A stretch of 64,000 bases of DNA from Acuticoccus sp. I52.16.1 (GCF_022865125.1 NZ_CP094828.1:62001-126000), one strand, 5' to 3'; shown: positions 51,910-60,911, counted from the first letter of the stretch. Program-made: numbers and translations. The notes: generated by a model from the sequence alone, not told the origin.

Positions 51910-53070
51910 ATGGCGAAGATCATCGTCCTCGGCGGTGACGGATTCTGTGGCTGGCCCACAAGTCTGCACCTGTCAAAGCGGGGTCACGAGGTCATCATCG
52001 TCGACAATCTCTCCCGCCGGAAGATCGACGTCGAGCTCGAGGTCGAATCGCTGACACCGATCTGCCACCTGTCGGAACGGTTGGCGGCGTGGAAAGACGT
52101 CAGCGGACAGACGATCCGTCACGTCAACTTCACGGTCGGCGAGAACTACCACCGGCTGCTGTCGCTCATCATCGAGGAGAAGCCGGACGCCATCGTCCAC
52201 TTCGCCGAGCAGCGCGCCGCGCCCTACTCGATGAAGTCGGCCATGCACAAGCGCTATACCGTGCGCAACAACCTGACCGCCACGCACGATGTCCTGTGCG
52301 CCATCGTGGAGTCGGGCATCGACGTGCACCTCGTCCACCTCGGGACGATGGGCGTCTACGGTTACGGCACCGCCGGCATGAAGATCCCGGAAGGGTATCT
52401 GCGCATCAAGGTGGACACCGACCACGGCCTGACCGATCAGGAGATCCTGTACCCGGCCAATCCGGGTTCGATCTACCACATGACGAAGACCCAGGATCAG
52501 CTCTTCTTCTTCTACTACAACAAGAACGACAAGGTGAAGATCACCGACCTTCACCAGGGCATCGTCTGGGGCACGCAAACCGACGAGACCTCATCGGACG
52601 ACCGTCTCATCAACCGCTTCGACTATGACGGGGACTACGGAACCGTCCTCAATCGCTTCCTGATGCAGGCGGCGGTGGACTATCCCCTCACCGTCCACGG
52701 GACCGGCGGCCAGACACGCGCCTTCATCCATATCCGCGACACCTGCCGCTGCGTGGAACTGGCGATCGAGAACCCGCCGCAGGCCGGCGAGCGCGTCAAC
52801 ATCCTCAACCAGATGACCGAGACGCACCGCATCCGGGACCTGGCGCAGATGATCGCCGACCAGACCGGCGTCGAGATCGCCTACCTCGACAACCCGCGCA
52901 ACGAGGCGCCGGAGAACGAGCTGCACGTCGAGCACGACCGGTTCCTGAACCTCGGCCTGGAACCGATCACGCTCGCCAACGGGCTGATGGCCGAGGTCAC
53001 GGATATCGCGCGCAGGTACGCCGACCGCTGCGACCGCAGCAAGATCCCCTGCGTCTCCCTCTGGCGCTGA
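51910..53070 (+). CDS. sqdB: UDP-sulfoquinovose synthase (sulfolipid biosynthesis)
   Basis: A 386-residue SDR-family enzyme that makes UDP-sulfoquinovose from UDP-glucose and sulfite. The NAD-binding [20 protein letters not shown] start is characteristic of SQD1/Sqd[12 protein letters not shown] near residue 36, [11 protein letters not shown] near residue 142 (catalytic Thr), and the YHMTK Tyr-x3-Lys pair near residue 192 match the known active site; [14 protein letters not shown] is also conserved. Length and ends agree with the family. None of the other sulfolipid genes (sqdA, sqdC, sqdD, sqdX) is recognisable in the window. It is divergent from manC across 214 nt. Confidence 0.93.
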   Translation: MAKIIVLGGDGFCGWPTSLHLSKRGHEVIIVDNLSRRKIDVELEVESLTPICHLSERLAAWKDVSGQTIRHVNFTVGENYHRLLSLIIEEKPDAIVHFAEQRAAPYSMKSAMHKRYTVRNNLTATHDVLCAIVESGIDVHLVHLGTMGVYGYGTAGMKIPEGYLRIKVDTDHGLTDQEILYPANPGSIYHMTKTQDQLFFFYYNKNDKVKITDLHQGIVWGTQTDETSSDDRLINRFDYDGDYGTVLNRFLMQAAVDYPLTVHGTGGQTRAFIHIRDTCRCVELAIENPPQAGERVNILNQMTETHRIRDLAQMIADQTGVEIAYLDNPRNEAPENELHVEHDRFLNLGLEPITLANGLMAEVTDIARRYADRCDRSKIPCVSLWR

Positions 53071-53083
53071 TCCAGGACCGGGG

Positions 53084-53102
53084 GGCGGCGCCGCTCGCCG
53101 CC
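53084..53102. terminator. Hairpin between convergent sqdB and thiolase genes
   Basis: GGCGGCG (53084-53090) pairs with CGCCGCC (53096-53102) around CCGCT in the 45-nt convergent gap. Only CTCTTC follows on the + strand, so terminator activity is uncertain. Confidence 0.35.
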
Positions 53103-53115
53103 TCTTCGCATCGGC

Positions 53116-54288
53116 TCAGGCCGCCTCGACGATCATGACGTTGGCGAGCCCGCCTCCCTCGCACATCGTCTGCAGGCCGAAGCGCTCGCCGCGGGCCCGC
53201 AACGCGTGCACCAGCGTCGCCATCAGCTTGGTGCCGGAGGCGCCCAGCGGGTGGCCGAGGGCGATCGCACCGCCGTTGACGTTGAGCCGCGCCGGGTCCG
53301 CCCCGGTGTGGGCGAGCCATGCCAAAGGCACCGGCGCGAACGCCTCGTTGACCTCGTAGAGGTCGATATCGTCGATCCGCAGGCCGGCCCGCTTCAACGC
53401 CTTTCCGGTCGCGAACAACGGCTCCTCCAGCATGATCACCGGGTCGCCGGCCGTCACCGTGAAGGAGTGGATGCGCGCCAGCGGCGTCAGCCCGTGGTCC
53501 GCCAGCGCTCGCTCGGAGACGACCATCACGGCCGAGGCCCCGTCGCAGATCTGCGAGGCGTTGCCGGCGGTGACGACGCCGTCCTCGGCCAGTGTCCGGA
53601 GGCCGGCGAGCGCCGCGGCGGAGGCGTCGGGGCGGATCCCCTCGTCGATGGTGTGAGGGGCGGTGCCACCCTCGCCGTCGGGGACGTCGATGGGGACGAT
53701 CTCCTCGCGGAAGGCGCCGGCCCGGGTCGCCGCGGTGGCGCGCCGGTGGCTGTCCAGCGCGTAGGCGTCGAGCGCCTCGCGGTCGAGGCCGTGCTTGCGG
53801 GCGATCATCTCGGCGCCCATGAATTGGCTGAAGGCGATGCCGGGATACTTCGCGTCGAGGCTCGGGCTCTTGGGCGAATTGGGCTCGGGCGCCGGACCGA
53901 AGCGGCCGGTGGCCCCCATCGGCACCCGGCTCATCGATTCGACGCCCGCCGCCAGCACGATCTCCTGCGTCCCCGACATCACCGCCTGTGCGGCGAATTG
54001 CAGCGCCTGCTGCGAGGAGCCGCACTGCCGGTCGATCGTCACCGCCGGCACGCTCTCGGGCAGGCCCGACGCGAGGACGGCGTTGCGGGCGACATGGAGC
54101 CCCTGCTCGCCGGTCTGACTGACGCAGCCCATGATGACGTCGTCGAGCGCGGCCGGGTCGACCCCTGCGCGGGCGACGGCGGAGTCGATGGTGCGGGCGG
54201 CGAGGTCCACCGGGTGCCAGCCGGCGAGCTTGCCGCCGCGCCGTCCGCCGGCGGTCCGCACCGCGCTGACGATGTAAGCCTGTGCCAT
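53116..54288 (-). CDS. Acetyl-CoA acetyltransferase / thiolase
   Basis: A 390-residue thiolase that cleaves 3-oxoacyl-CoA or condenses acyl-CoA units. The nucleophilic cysteine is in DRQCGSSQQAL near residue 90. The later catalytic residues are in GGAIALGHPLGASG (His, near residue 347) and CEGGGLANVMIVE (Cys, near residue 378). NEAFAPVPLAW near residue 315 is also typical. The ATG at 54288 gives the usual N-terminus MAQAYIVSAVRT. It lies 65 nt downstream of the enoyl-CoA hydratase gene and ends the leftward acyl-CoA run. Confidence 0.94.
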   Translation of the reverse strand: MAQAYIVSAVRTAGGRRGGKLAGWHPVDLAARTIDSAVARAGVDPAALDDVIMGCVSQTGEQGLHVARNAVLASGLPESVPAVTIDRQCGSSQQALQFAAQAVMSGTQEIVLAAGVESMSRVPMGATGRFGPAPEPNSPKSPSLDAKYPGIAFSQFMGAEMIARKHGLDREALDAYALDSHRRATAATRAGAFREEIVPIDVPDGEGGTAPHTIDEGIRPDASAAALAGLRTLAEDGVVTAGNASQICDGASAVMVVSERALADHGLTPLARIHSFTVTAGDPVIMLEEPLFATGKALKRAGLRIDDIDLYEVNEAFAPVPLAWLAHTGADPARLNVNGGAIALGHPLGASGTKLMATLVHALRARGERFGLQTMCEGGGLANVMIVEAA

Positions 54289-54353
54289 GGCGCTCGTCCT
54301 TGTTGGGCCGCCCGCTCCGCGAGGGGGTCGGCGATTGTTCCGTCGGCGTCCGG

Positions 54354-55145
54354 TCAGGCCCCGAATTTCGCCGCGCGCTTCGCCTGGAAGGCGGCGAGAC
54401 CCTCGGCGAAATCCGGGTGATGGCCGGCCTCGCGCTGGTTGGCCCGCTCGCGGGCCAGCGCCTCGTCGAACGTCGTCTCGCACGCCGCCCACGCCGCGCG
54501 GCGGATCAGGCCGAGCGCGGTCGAGGGTCCGGCGGCGAGGCGCGTCGCCAGCGCCACCGCCACCTCGTCGACCGTGTCGTCCTCCACCACGCGAGTCACC
54601 AGGCCCCACTGGTGCGCGGTCTCGGCCGGGATCTTCTCGGCGAGCAGCATCATCTCCATCGCCCGCACCCGGCCGACGGCGCGCGTCAACATCCACGTCG
54701 CCCCCCCGTCCGGCACCAGGCCGATCCGCGCGAACGCCTCCAGGAAGTAGGCCGACCGGCCCGCGACGATGATGTCCCCCGCCATCGCGAGCGACGCGCC
54801 GACGCCCGCCGCCGCGCCCCGCACGGCCGTCACGACCGGGATGGGCAGGTCGCGGATGGCACGCATCAGCGGGTTGAAGGTGCGCTCCAGCGAGGCGCCG
54901 ATGTCGCCCCCGCGCTCGACCATCCCCGAGTCGGCCGAAAGCTTGGCGCCGGAAGAGAACGCGCGCTCGCCGCCCGCCAGCACCACCGCGCGCGACGACT
55001 GCCCCGCCGCCTCCAGCGCGCGCCGCAGCGTCTGGCCGACCTCCTCGGTCACCGCGTTCATCGTCTTCGGGTCGTTGAGCCGCAGCACCGTGACATCGCC
55101 CTGCTGCTCGATCAGGACCGCGTCCCCGCTTGTCGCTTCCGCCAC
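54354..55145 (-). CDS. Enoyl-CoA hydratase/isomerase (PaaG-like active site)
   Basis: A 263-residue crotonase-family protein. The oxyanion-hole regions are GERAFSSGAKL near residue 60 and AVRGAAAGVGASLAMAGD near residue 103. The usual hydratase pair of glutamates is not conserved: the second position is an Asp in IGLVPDGGATW near residue 140, as in PaaG-type isomerases. It may therefore isomerise or hydrate an unusual acyl-CoA. The GTG at 55145 is the start; TTG at 55151 is an alternative. The palindrome at 55161-55178 lies just upstream, so it probably has its own regulated promoter. Confidence 0.88.
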   Translation of the reverse strand: MAEATSGDAVLIEQQGDVTVLRLNDPKTMNAVTEEVGQTLRRALEAAGQSSRAVVLAGGERAFSSGAKLSADSGMVERGGDIGASLERTFNPLMRAIRDLPIPVVTAVRGAAAGVGASLAMAGDIIVAGRSAYFLEAFARIGLVPDGGATWMLTRAVGRVRAMEMMLLAEKIPAETAHQWGLVTRVVEDDTVDEVAVALATRLAAGPSTALGLIRRAAWAACETTFDEALARERANQREAGHHPDFAEGLAAFQAKRAAKFGA

Positions 55146-55160
55146 CGCAATGCCTCGCTT

Positions 55161-55178
55161 CTTAATTGCCCGATTAAG
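55161..55178 (-). promoter_or_regulatory. Candidate TetR operator upstream of the enoyl-CoA hydratase gene
   Basis: CTTAAT-TGCCCG-ATTAAG is a perfect 6-bp inverted repeat with a 6-nt spacer, 16 nt upstream of the GTG start. It shares TTAATT....GATT.A with the sites at 58041 and 58862. It is strikingly AT-rich at the arms for this genome. Binding by the TetR protein encoded at 58059 is inferred. Confidence 0.6.
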
Positions 55179-55229
55179 GCATAAGTCGTTTCACGCCGAC
55201 TGCCAATACGCGTGAAACATTCGGCGATT

Positions 55230-56798
55230 TCAATGCACCTGCCGCTCTTGGACGGCCCAATAAGGTCGGCGAAGCTCGCGCCGCAGGACCTTGCCGGCGG
55301 CGTTGCGCGGCAGCGCGTCGACGATGTCGATCGTCTTGGGGCACTTGAAGGCGGCGAGGCGTTCGCGCGTCCAGGCGAGAACGGCCTCGCGGTCCACCAC
55401 GTGGCCCGGCCGCGGCGCGACGATCGCCTTCACCGCCTCGCCCCAGACCTCGTCCGGCACGCCGATCACCGCCACCTCGTCGACGTCCGGGTGGCCGAAG
55501 ATCGCGTTCTCCACCTCCGCCGGATAGACGTTCTCGCCTCCGGTGATGATCATGTCCTTGATGCGGTCGTGGATGTAGAGGAAGCCGTCCTCGTCGAGGT
55601 AGCCGGCGTCGCCGGAGCGGAACCAGCCGTCGCGCCCCAGCACCTGCGCCGTCGCGTCCGGCTTGTCGAGGTAGCCCAGCATCACCGCCGTCCCGCGGAT
55701 CGCCACCTCGCCGATGGCGCCCGGCGGCAGCGTCTCGCCGTGCGGGCCGACGATCCTGATCTGCGACCCCGGCGCCGCGCGCCCGGCGGATCGCATACGC
55801 GGGGCGCCGTCGGCGGTATGCTCGGCCGGCAGCAGCATCGCGACCGTGCCCGTGGTCTCGGTCAACCCGTAGCACTGCAGGAAGTCGCAGCCGATGAGGG
55901 TGATCGCCTCGCGCAGGAGCGCCAGCGGCATCGGCGCCGCGCCGTAGCAGATGAGGTCGACGCAGCGAAAATCCGTGCCGATGGCCTCCGGGTGCCGCAC
56001 GATGAGCTGCAACGCCGCCGGCACCAGGAAGAGCTTCGACACCCGCTCGCGGGCGATGATGGCGATGATCGCGCCGGGATCAAACTCGCGGGTGATGATG
56101 TTGGTGCAGGCGTTGACGAAGCCCAGCATCCACCACCCGGACCCGGCGATGTGCGCCACCGGCATCGACGTGAGACTGACGTCGTCGTCGTTCCAGTGGT
56201 CGTAGGTCAGCGTCGCCGGGGTGTGCCGCCGCTGGCCGAACAGGTTGTCGTGCGACAGCATCGCCCCCTTCGGTAGCCCCGTGGTGCCGGACGTGAAGAG
56301 GACGAGAACCGGCTCGCCCGCGCGGCCTCTGTCCGGGTGCGCCTCGGCGCGTGACGCGTCGCGCCAGGCATCGAAGGCGGGCCATTGCGGGTGGCCCCCT
56401 TCCATGGCGATCAGCGTGAGGCCGGGGGGCAGGCGGCCGCGGATCGCGGCGACGGCCTCGGCGCATTCCGGCCCGACGAAGAGCACCTGCGGCGCGAAGT
56501 CCGCCAGAATCGCGGCGACCTCGGGCGGGGCGAGGCGCCAGTTCACCGGCGCGAACAGGACACCGGCCCGCGCCGCGCCGACCAGCACCTCGAACACCGT
56601 GTCGCAATTCTTGCCGAGATAAGCGACCCGGCGCGCCGCAAGGTCGGTGAACGCGTTGGCGATCCGGTCGCAGTGCGCGTCGAACGCGGCGAACGTCGTG
56701 GTGCGCCCCTCGAAGACGTTGCAGGCGCGCCCGGGCGCCCGCCGCGCATTCTCGCGCGCCAGCGTGCCGATGGTCGACAGCGCGTCGTGATCGAACAT
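55230..56798 (-). CDS. Acyl-CoA synthetase (AMP-forming), fatty/aryl acid type
   Basis: A 522-residue ANL-superfamily ligase that adenylates a carboxylic acid and transfers it to CoA. The P-loop-like motif is LFTSGTTGLPKGAM near residue 178, the A5 motif is CYGLTETTG near residue 305, the hinge region is GDAGYLDEDGFLYIHDR near residue 410, and the catalytic lysine region is PRNAAGKVLRREL near the C-terminus. Substrate chain length cannot be read. It lies 76 nt after the acyl-CoA dehydrogenase gene and 84 nt before the enoyl-CoA hydratase gene. Confidence 0.93.
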   Translation of the reverse strand: MFDHDALSTIGTLARENARRAPGRACNVFEGRTTTFAAFDAHCDRIANAFTDLAARRVAYLGKNCDTVFEVLVGAARAGVLFAPVNWRLAPPEVAAILADFAPQVLFVGPECAEAVAAIRGRLPPGLTLIAMEGGHPQWPAFDAWRDASRAEAHPDRGRAGEPVLVLFTSGTTGLPKGAMLSHDNLFGQRRHTPATLTYDHWNDDDVSLTSMPVAHIAGSGWWMLGFVNACTNIITREFDPGAIIAIIARERVSKLFLVPAALQLIVRHPEAIGTDFRCVDLICYGAAPMPLALLREAITLIGCDFLQCYGLTETTGTVAMLLPAEHTADGAPRMRSAGRAAPGSQIRIVGPHGETLPPGAIGEVAIRGTAVMLGYLDKPDATAQVLGRDGWFRSGDAGYLDEDGFLYIHDRIKDMIITGGENVYPAEVENAIFGHPDVDEVAVIGVPDEVWGEAVKAIVAPRPGHVVDREAVLAWTRERLAAFKCPKTIDIVDALPRNAAGKVLRRELRRPYWAVQERQVH

Positions 56799-56874
56799 GG
56801 CCTCTCCCCCCGGGGCATGTTCTCGTCAGCCGGTCGGCCGGCGGCGGATGCCCCTCCGCCCCCTCGATGCACGC

Positions 56875-58017
56875 TCAGATGCTGCGCGCGACGACCTCCT
56901 TCATGATCTCGGACGTGCCGCCGTAGATCCGCTCGACACGCGCGTCGCGCCAGATCCGGGCGATGGGATATTCGTTCATGTAGCCGGCGCCGCCGTGAAG
57001 CTGCAGCGCGGCATCGCAGATCGCCCAAAGCGTCTCGGTGTGCCACAGCTTCGCCGCAGAGGCCTGCGCCGCATCGAGCCTGCCGGCGACGTGCCGCGCC
57101 AACGCCCAGTCGAGGTGCGACCAGCCCACCTGAAGGCGCGTCTTGAGGTCCGCCAGGGTGAAGCGGGTGTTCTGCAGGTCGAACACCGTGCCGCCGAAGG
57201 CCGCGCGGCCCTTGGTGAAGGCGACCGCCTCGTCGAACGCGCGCTGCGCCCGGGCCTGCGCCATGACGGCGATCGACAGGCGCTCCTGCGGCAGCTGGTT
57301 CATCAGCTGCGCGAACCCCTCGCCCTCGGCGCCGAGACAGTTGGTGATCGGCACCCGCACCTTGTCGAAGAAAAGCTCGGACGTGTCGGCCGAATGCTGG
57401 CCGATCTTGTCGAGGTTGCGGCCACGGGCGAACCCGTCGCGGTCGGCCTCGACCAGGATGAGGCTGATGCCCTTGGCGCCCTTGTCGGGGTCGGTCTTGG
57501 CGACGACGACCACGAGGTCGGCATTTTGCCCGTTGGTGATGTAGGTCTTGGCGCCGGACACGTCGTAGTGGTTGCCGTCGCGGCGCGCCACGGTCGTCAC
57601 GCCCTTGAGGTCCGACCCCGCGCCGGGCTCCGTCATCGCGATCGCGGTGATCACCTCGCCGGAGACCATGCCCGGAAGCCACCGCGCCTTCTGCTCGGGC
57701 GAGCCGTAGGCGACGAGATAGTCGGCGACGATGTCGGACTGGAGGCCGATACCGGCGCTGGATCCGGCATAGGCCAGTTCCTCGGCGACGACGGCATTAT
57801 ACCTGAAGTCGAGTCCCGGCCCGCCATGGGCCTCGGGCACCGTGGGGCACAACAGCCCGGCCGCCCCCGCCTCCCGCCAGAAGGCGCGGTCGACGATGCC
57901 GTCCCGTTCCCAGCGCTCCAGGTTGGGGGTCAGATGCCGCGCGAAGACTTTGCGGACGGTGTCGCGGAAGGCGTCGTGCTCGGCCTCGAAGACCCCACGT
58001 TCCGCGGTATCGAGCAT
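56875..58017 (-). CDS. Acyl-CoA dehydrogenase (LCAD-like active-site arrangement)
   Basis: A 380-residue FAD enzyme. AMTEPGAGSDLKGV near residue 120 and YITNGQNAD near residue 155 bind flavin and substrate; GGAGYMNEYPIARIWRDARV near residue 340 and RIYGGTSEIMKEV near the end are conserved. The catalytic Glu of short/medium-chain enzymes (YEGT) is Gly here. This is the arrangement in long-chain and isovaleryl enzymes, whose base is on another helix; a Glu in RAFDEAVAF near residue 245 is the candidate. The ATG at 58017 has GGGAGGATGCG upstream. The operator at 58041-58058 lies 24 nt upstream. Confidence 0.93.
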   Translation of the reverse strand: MLDTAERGVFEAEHDAFRDTVRKVFARHLTPNLERWERDGIVDRAFWREAGAAGLLCPTVPEAHGGPGLDFRYNAVVAEELAYAGSSAGIGLQSDIVADYLVAYGSPEQKARWLPGMVSGEVITAIAMTEPGAGSDLKGVTTVARRDGNHYDVSGAKTYITNGQNADLVVVVAKTDPDKGAKGISLILVEADRDGFARGRNLDKIGQHSADTSELFFDKVRVPITNCLGAEGEGFAQLMNQLPQERLSIAVMAQARAQRAFDEAVAFTKGRAAFGGTVFDLQNTRFTLADLKTRLQVGWSHLDWALARHVAGRLDAAQASAAKLWHTETLWAICDAALQLHGGAGYMNEYPIARIWRDARVERIYGGTSEIMKEVVARSI

Positions 58018-58040
58018 CGCATCCTCCCAATACAGGGCGG

Positions 58041-58058
58041 ATTAATTACCCGATTAAG
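58041..58058 (-). promoter_or_regulatory. Candidate TetR operator between tetR and the acyl-CoA dehydrogenase gene
   Basis: ATTAAT-TACCCG-ATTAAG differs from the site at 55161 at two of 18 positions. It begins 24 nt upstream of the dehydrogenase ATG and abuts the tetR stop codon (58059-58061). Its place before the first gene of the leftward catabolic run fits an operator controlling that run. Confidence 0.6.
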
Positions 58059-58745
58059 TCAATCCGGTAAAGGCGTGCCCTCGACGACCAGGCCGCACAT
58101 GATGAGGTCGATCACCTGGCGGGCGTAGGCGCGGCGCAGATCGTCGTCGACCTCCTCGATGCCGTGGACGTAGCGCAGCACGTAGCGGGCGGAAAAGATC
58201 TGATCGCACGCACCTATGATTGTAAAGTACAGAAACTTGGCATCGACGTGCTTGAACTCGCCCTTCGCGACCCCGTCCTCGACCATGCGCTGGTAGGCCT
58301 CGATGATCGGCGCGCAATAGGAAAGCGCGATCTCGCGCGCGGCAGGCTCGTTTCCGTCGCGCATGACGGCGGTGAGCAGGCGGTTGAGATAGGGGCGATA
58401 GAAGTACATCTTGATCAGCGCCGAGAGATGATATTTCATCTTCAGGGTCGGCCGCAGGTCCATGTCGACCAGTTCGCGCAGCTGCGTGACCGCATTGGTC
58501 AGGTCCCGCTCCAGCAGCGCCAGGACCATGCCCCGCTTGTTGCCGAAGTAATACTTCACCAGCGCCGCGTTGACCTTCGCCGTCTGCGCGATGTCGCTCA
58601 GCGAAACGTCGATCGTGTCGCGGGTGCGCATGAGCGAGCTGGCCGCCTCCAGCAGCTTGTCGCGCGTCGTGACGGGCGCACCGTCTTCACCGACGGCCCC
58701 CGTGCTGCCGAACTCGTCGGTCGCCGTATGATCGTAACTCTCCAC
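58059..58745 (-). CDS. TetR/AcrR family transcriptional regulator
   Basis: A regulator of 228 residues if GTG at 58745 is used. The helix-turn-helix lies in VSLSDIAQTAKVNAALVKYYFGNKRG (its ends VSLSDIA and YYFGNK are typical of TetR), near residue 40. The C-terminal ligand domain is all helical and resembles fatty-acid-responsive members (CerR-like C-terminal type). The frame is open to an ATG at 58838, which would add 31 residues with unusual composition; the shorter form is preferred but not proven. It is upstream of the acyl-CoA dehydrogenase on the same strand, with matching palindromes at its own upstream region and at two target positions, suggesting autoregulated control of acyl-CoA catabolism. 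Confidence 0.85.
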   Translation of the reverse strand: MESYDHTATDEFGSTGAVGEDGAPVTTRDKLLEAASSLMRTRDTIDVSLSDIAQTAKVNAALVKYYFGNKRGMVLALLERDLTNAVTQLRELVDMDLRPTLKMKYHLSALIKMYFYRPYLNRLLTAVMRDGNEPAAREIALSYCAPIIEAYQRMVEDGVAKGEFKHVDAKFLYFTIIGACDQIFSARYVLRYVHGIEEVDDDLRRAYARQVIDLIMCGLVVEGTPLPD

Positions 58746-59309
58746 GCCTTTAAAGTGGCACGCCGGCCGCCTGTCCGCAACGCACCCGCCCGCCCGGCGG
58801 ACGCAGGCCTGCGTCCCCAAAAATGCGTGCCCGGCCATCCCCCTAACCGATCGACGAAGGCGTTAATTGATGGATTGACAGATGCGCATCAACATGGTGA
58901 AGAGTCTCCTCAACGGCGACATTAGATCGCTGCGGACGAACCGGCCGGGAGGGGCCGGCGCTCTTAAGGGAAACGGCCGTGTCTAGGGTTGGGGCTGCGG
59001 TGAGAGGTCGGGTCCGGTGCCAACGGCGCCGCGCCGGCCACGCTCAGACGCAGGCTCGAGGGGTGGCACCCAACCGCGACGGGCTGGACCTGGTCCAGCC
59101 GCGCGCGTGACGGACGGAAAGCGTCCCATGGCTGCGCCTCGGCCGCGACGATCGGTCGAGGCGCACCACGCCCACCTCGATCATCCCACCTTCCGTATCT
59201 CCGTCTCACTGCCGATTCGCCTCTCGCGGCGATGCGTCATGTTGCAGGGCGCCCCGTCCGGCGGACCCTGGCCGGGGCGAGCTGCGCGCGGGCGCGTCCG
59301 GAGCCACCC
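58746..59309. other. Divergent intergenic region between tetR and an acyl-CoA ligase gene
   Basis: A 564-nt stretch. It holds the palindrome at 58862-58879 and a possible upstream tetR start (ATG 58838). The rest, from about 58890, is GC-rich with no gene I can support; short open frames in it lack ribosome sites and family resemblance. An in-frame ATG at 59232 could extend the following ligase by 26 residues. Confidence 0.45.
58862..58879. promoter_or_regulatory. Candidate TetR autoregulatory operator
   Basis: GTTAAT-TGATGG-ATTGAC keeps the TTAATT....GATT.A core of the other two sites with the same 18-bp geometry, though its arms are less symmetric. It lies 117 nt upstream of the preferred tetR start (24 nt upstream of the longer alternative), which indirectly favours the longer tetR form or a leader transcript. 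Confidence 0.45.
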
Positions 59310-60911
59310 ATGAGCGAGCCGTCCTCTCACCCCGCCTCTCCTCCGTTGCGGATGGAGTTGCACCACGGCCGCGTCGTCGCCTGTCGGCCCAACCGCCTTC
59401 CCAATGTCCACGCGCTGTGGTCGGCCGCGTTGGCGGCGAACCCGGACGGCGAGGTCGTCATCGCCGGCGCCGAGCGCCTCACCTACGCCATGCTGGAGGT
59501 GCGCATCGCGGCGCTGGCGGGCGGGCTCGCGGCGGCGGGCGTGGACCGCGGCGCGCGCGTCGCGGTGCGGCTCGGCAACGGAGTGCCGTTCGTGGCGCTC
59601 GCCTTCGCCGTCGCCCGGCTCGGCGCGATCTTCGTGCCGATCAATGTGCGTGAAGAACGCGAGGCGATGCGCCACCTCCTCAACGACTGCGCCGCCTTCC
59701 TGCTCGTCACCGAGGACGAGTTCGCCGCCGCCGTCCCGCCCGCGCACGAGACCCCGGCCTGCCGCCACCGCTTCACGCTCGGCACCGCGCCGGGCTTCCG
59801 CCCGTTCGCCGAGTTGGAATCGGGCGCGCCCATCACGGCGGCGGTCCCGGTCGACGAGGACGAGACCGCCGCGATCCTCTACACCTCCGGCACCACCGGC
59901 CGCTCGAAGGGTGCGCTCCTCACCCACCTCGGCATCGTCCATCAGGCGACGACCTACCGCGACCTCTTCGCCCTCACGGCGCGGGACTGCACCATTCTCG
60001 TCGTCCCGATGAGCCATGTGACCGGTTTGATGGCCGGCATCCACGCCACCATCGCCTGCGCCGGCCGCATGGTGGCGATGCGCGCGTTCGAGGCGATCGA
60101 TTTCCTCGAGACCGCAGCGCGCGAGCGGCTCAGCTTCGCGGTGCTGGTGCCGGCGATGTACAACCTGTGCCTCCTGCGCGCCCGGCTCGAGGACTACGAC
60201 CTCGGCGCCTGGCGCATCGGCGGCTACGGCGGCGCGCCGATGCCCGCCCCCACCATCGAGCGGCTCGGCCGAGCCCTGCCGCGGCTGCAACTCGTCAACG
60301 CCTACGGCGCGACCGAGACCACCTCGCCGATGACCGTCATGGACCCGGCCGAGACCGCCCGCCGGCGCCTCAGCGTCGGCCTCGCCACCCCCGGCGCCGA
60401 CATTTTGGTGATGGACGACGACGGGCGCGAGGTGCCGGCCGGAGAGAGCGGCGAGCTGTGGCACGCCGGGCCGATGATCGCGCCCGGATACTGGAACAAC
60501 CCCGAGGCGACGGCGCGCGAATTCGCCGGGCGCTACTGGAAGTCGGGCGACATCGGCTCCAAGGACGCGGACGGCTTCGTCTACGTTCACGACCGCAAGA
60601 AGGACATGATCAACCGCGGCGGCTACAAGATCTACACCGCCGAGGTGGAGGGTGTGCTCCTCGCCGTTCCGGGAGTGCGGGAGGCGGCGGTGATCGCCAA
60701 GCCGTGCCCGGTCCTGGGCGAGCGGGTCCACGCGGTGGTGCACGCCGACGCCGGCGTCACCGCGGAGGCGCTCGCCGCCGCCTGCGCCGTCCTGACCGAC
60801 TATCAGCGGCCCGAGAGCTATTCGTTCGACGCCGCGCCGCTGCCGCGCAACGCCAACGGCAAGGTGCTCAAGCGGCGATTGCGCGAAGATCTGGGGTTCG
60901 TCGGCGGATAG
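59310..60911 (+). CDS. Acyl-CoA synthetase (AMP-forming), class I
   Basis: A 533-residue ANL-superfamily ligase. The nucleotide motif is ILYTSGTTGRSKGALLTH near residue 192, the A5 motif is NAYGATETTSP near residue 330, SGDIGSKDADGFVYVHDR lies near residue 412 and PRNANGKVLKRRL near the C-terminus. The ATG at 59310 is chosen because GGAG sits 7 nt upstream. It is divergent from tetR, so it may or may not share its control. Its substrate is unknown; sequence-level similarity suggests a different specificity from the ligases at 55230 and 61851. Confidence 0.92.
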   Translation: MSEPSSHPASPPLRMELHHGRVVACRPNRLPNVHALWSAALAANPDGEVVIAGAERLTYAMLEVRIAALAGGLAAAGVDRGARVAVRLGNGVPFVALAFAVARLGAIFVPINVREEREAMRHLLNDCAAFLLVTEDEFAAAVPPAHETPACRHRFTLGTAPGFRPFAELESGAPITAAVPVDEDETAAILYTSGTTGRSKGALLTHLGIVHQATTYRDLFALTARDCTILVVPMSHVTGLMAGIHATIACAGRMVAMRAFEAIDFLETAARERLSFAVLVPAMYNLCLLRARLEDYDLGAWRIGGYGGAPMPAPTIERLGRALPRLQLVNAYGATETTSPMTVMDPAETARRRLSVGLATPGADILVMDDDGREVPAGESGELWHAGPMIAPGYWNNPEATAREFAGRYWKSGDIGSKDADGFVYVHDRKKDMINRGGYKIYTAEVEGVLLAVPGVREAAVIAKPCPVLGERVHAVVHADAGVTAEALAAACAVLTDYQRPESYSFDAAPLPRNANGKVLKRRLREDLGFVGG

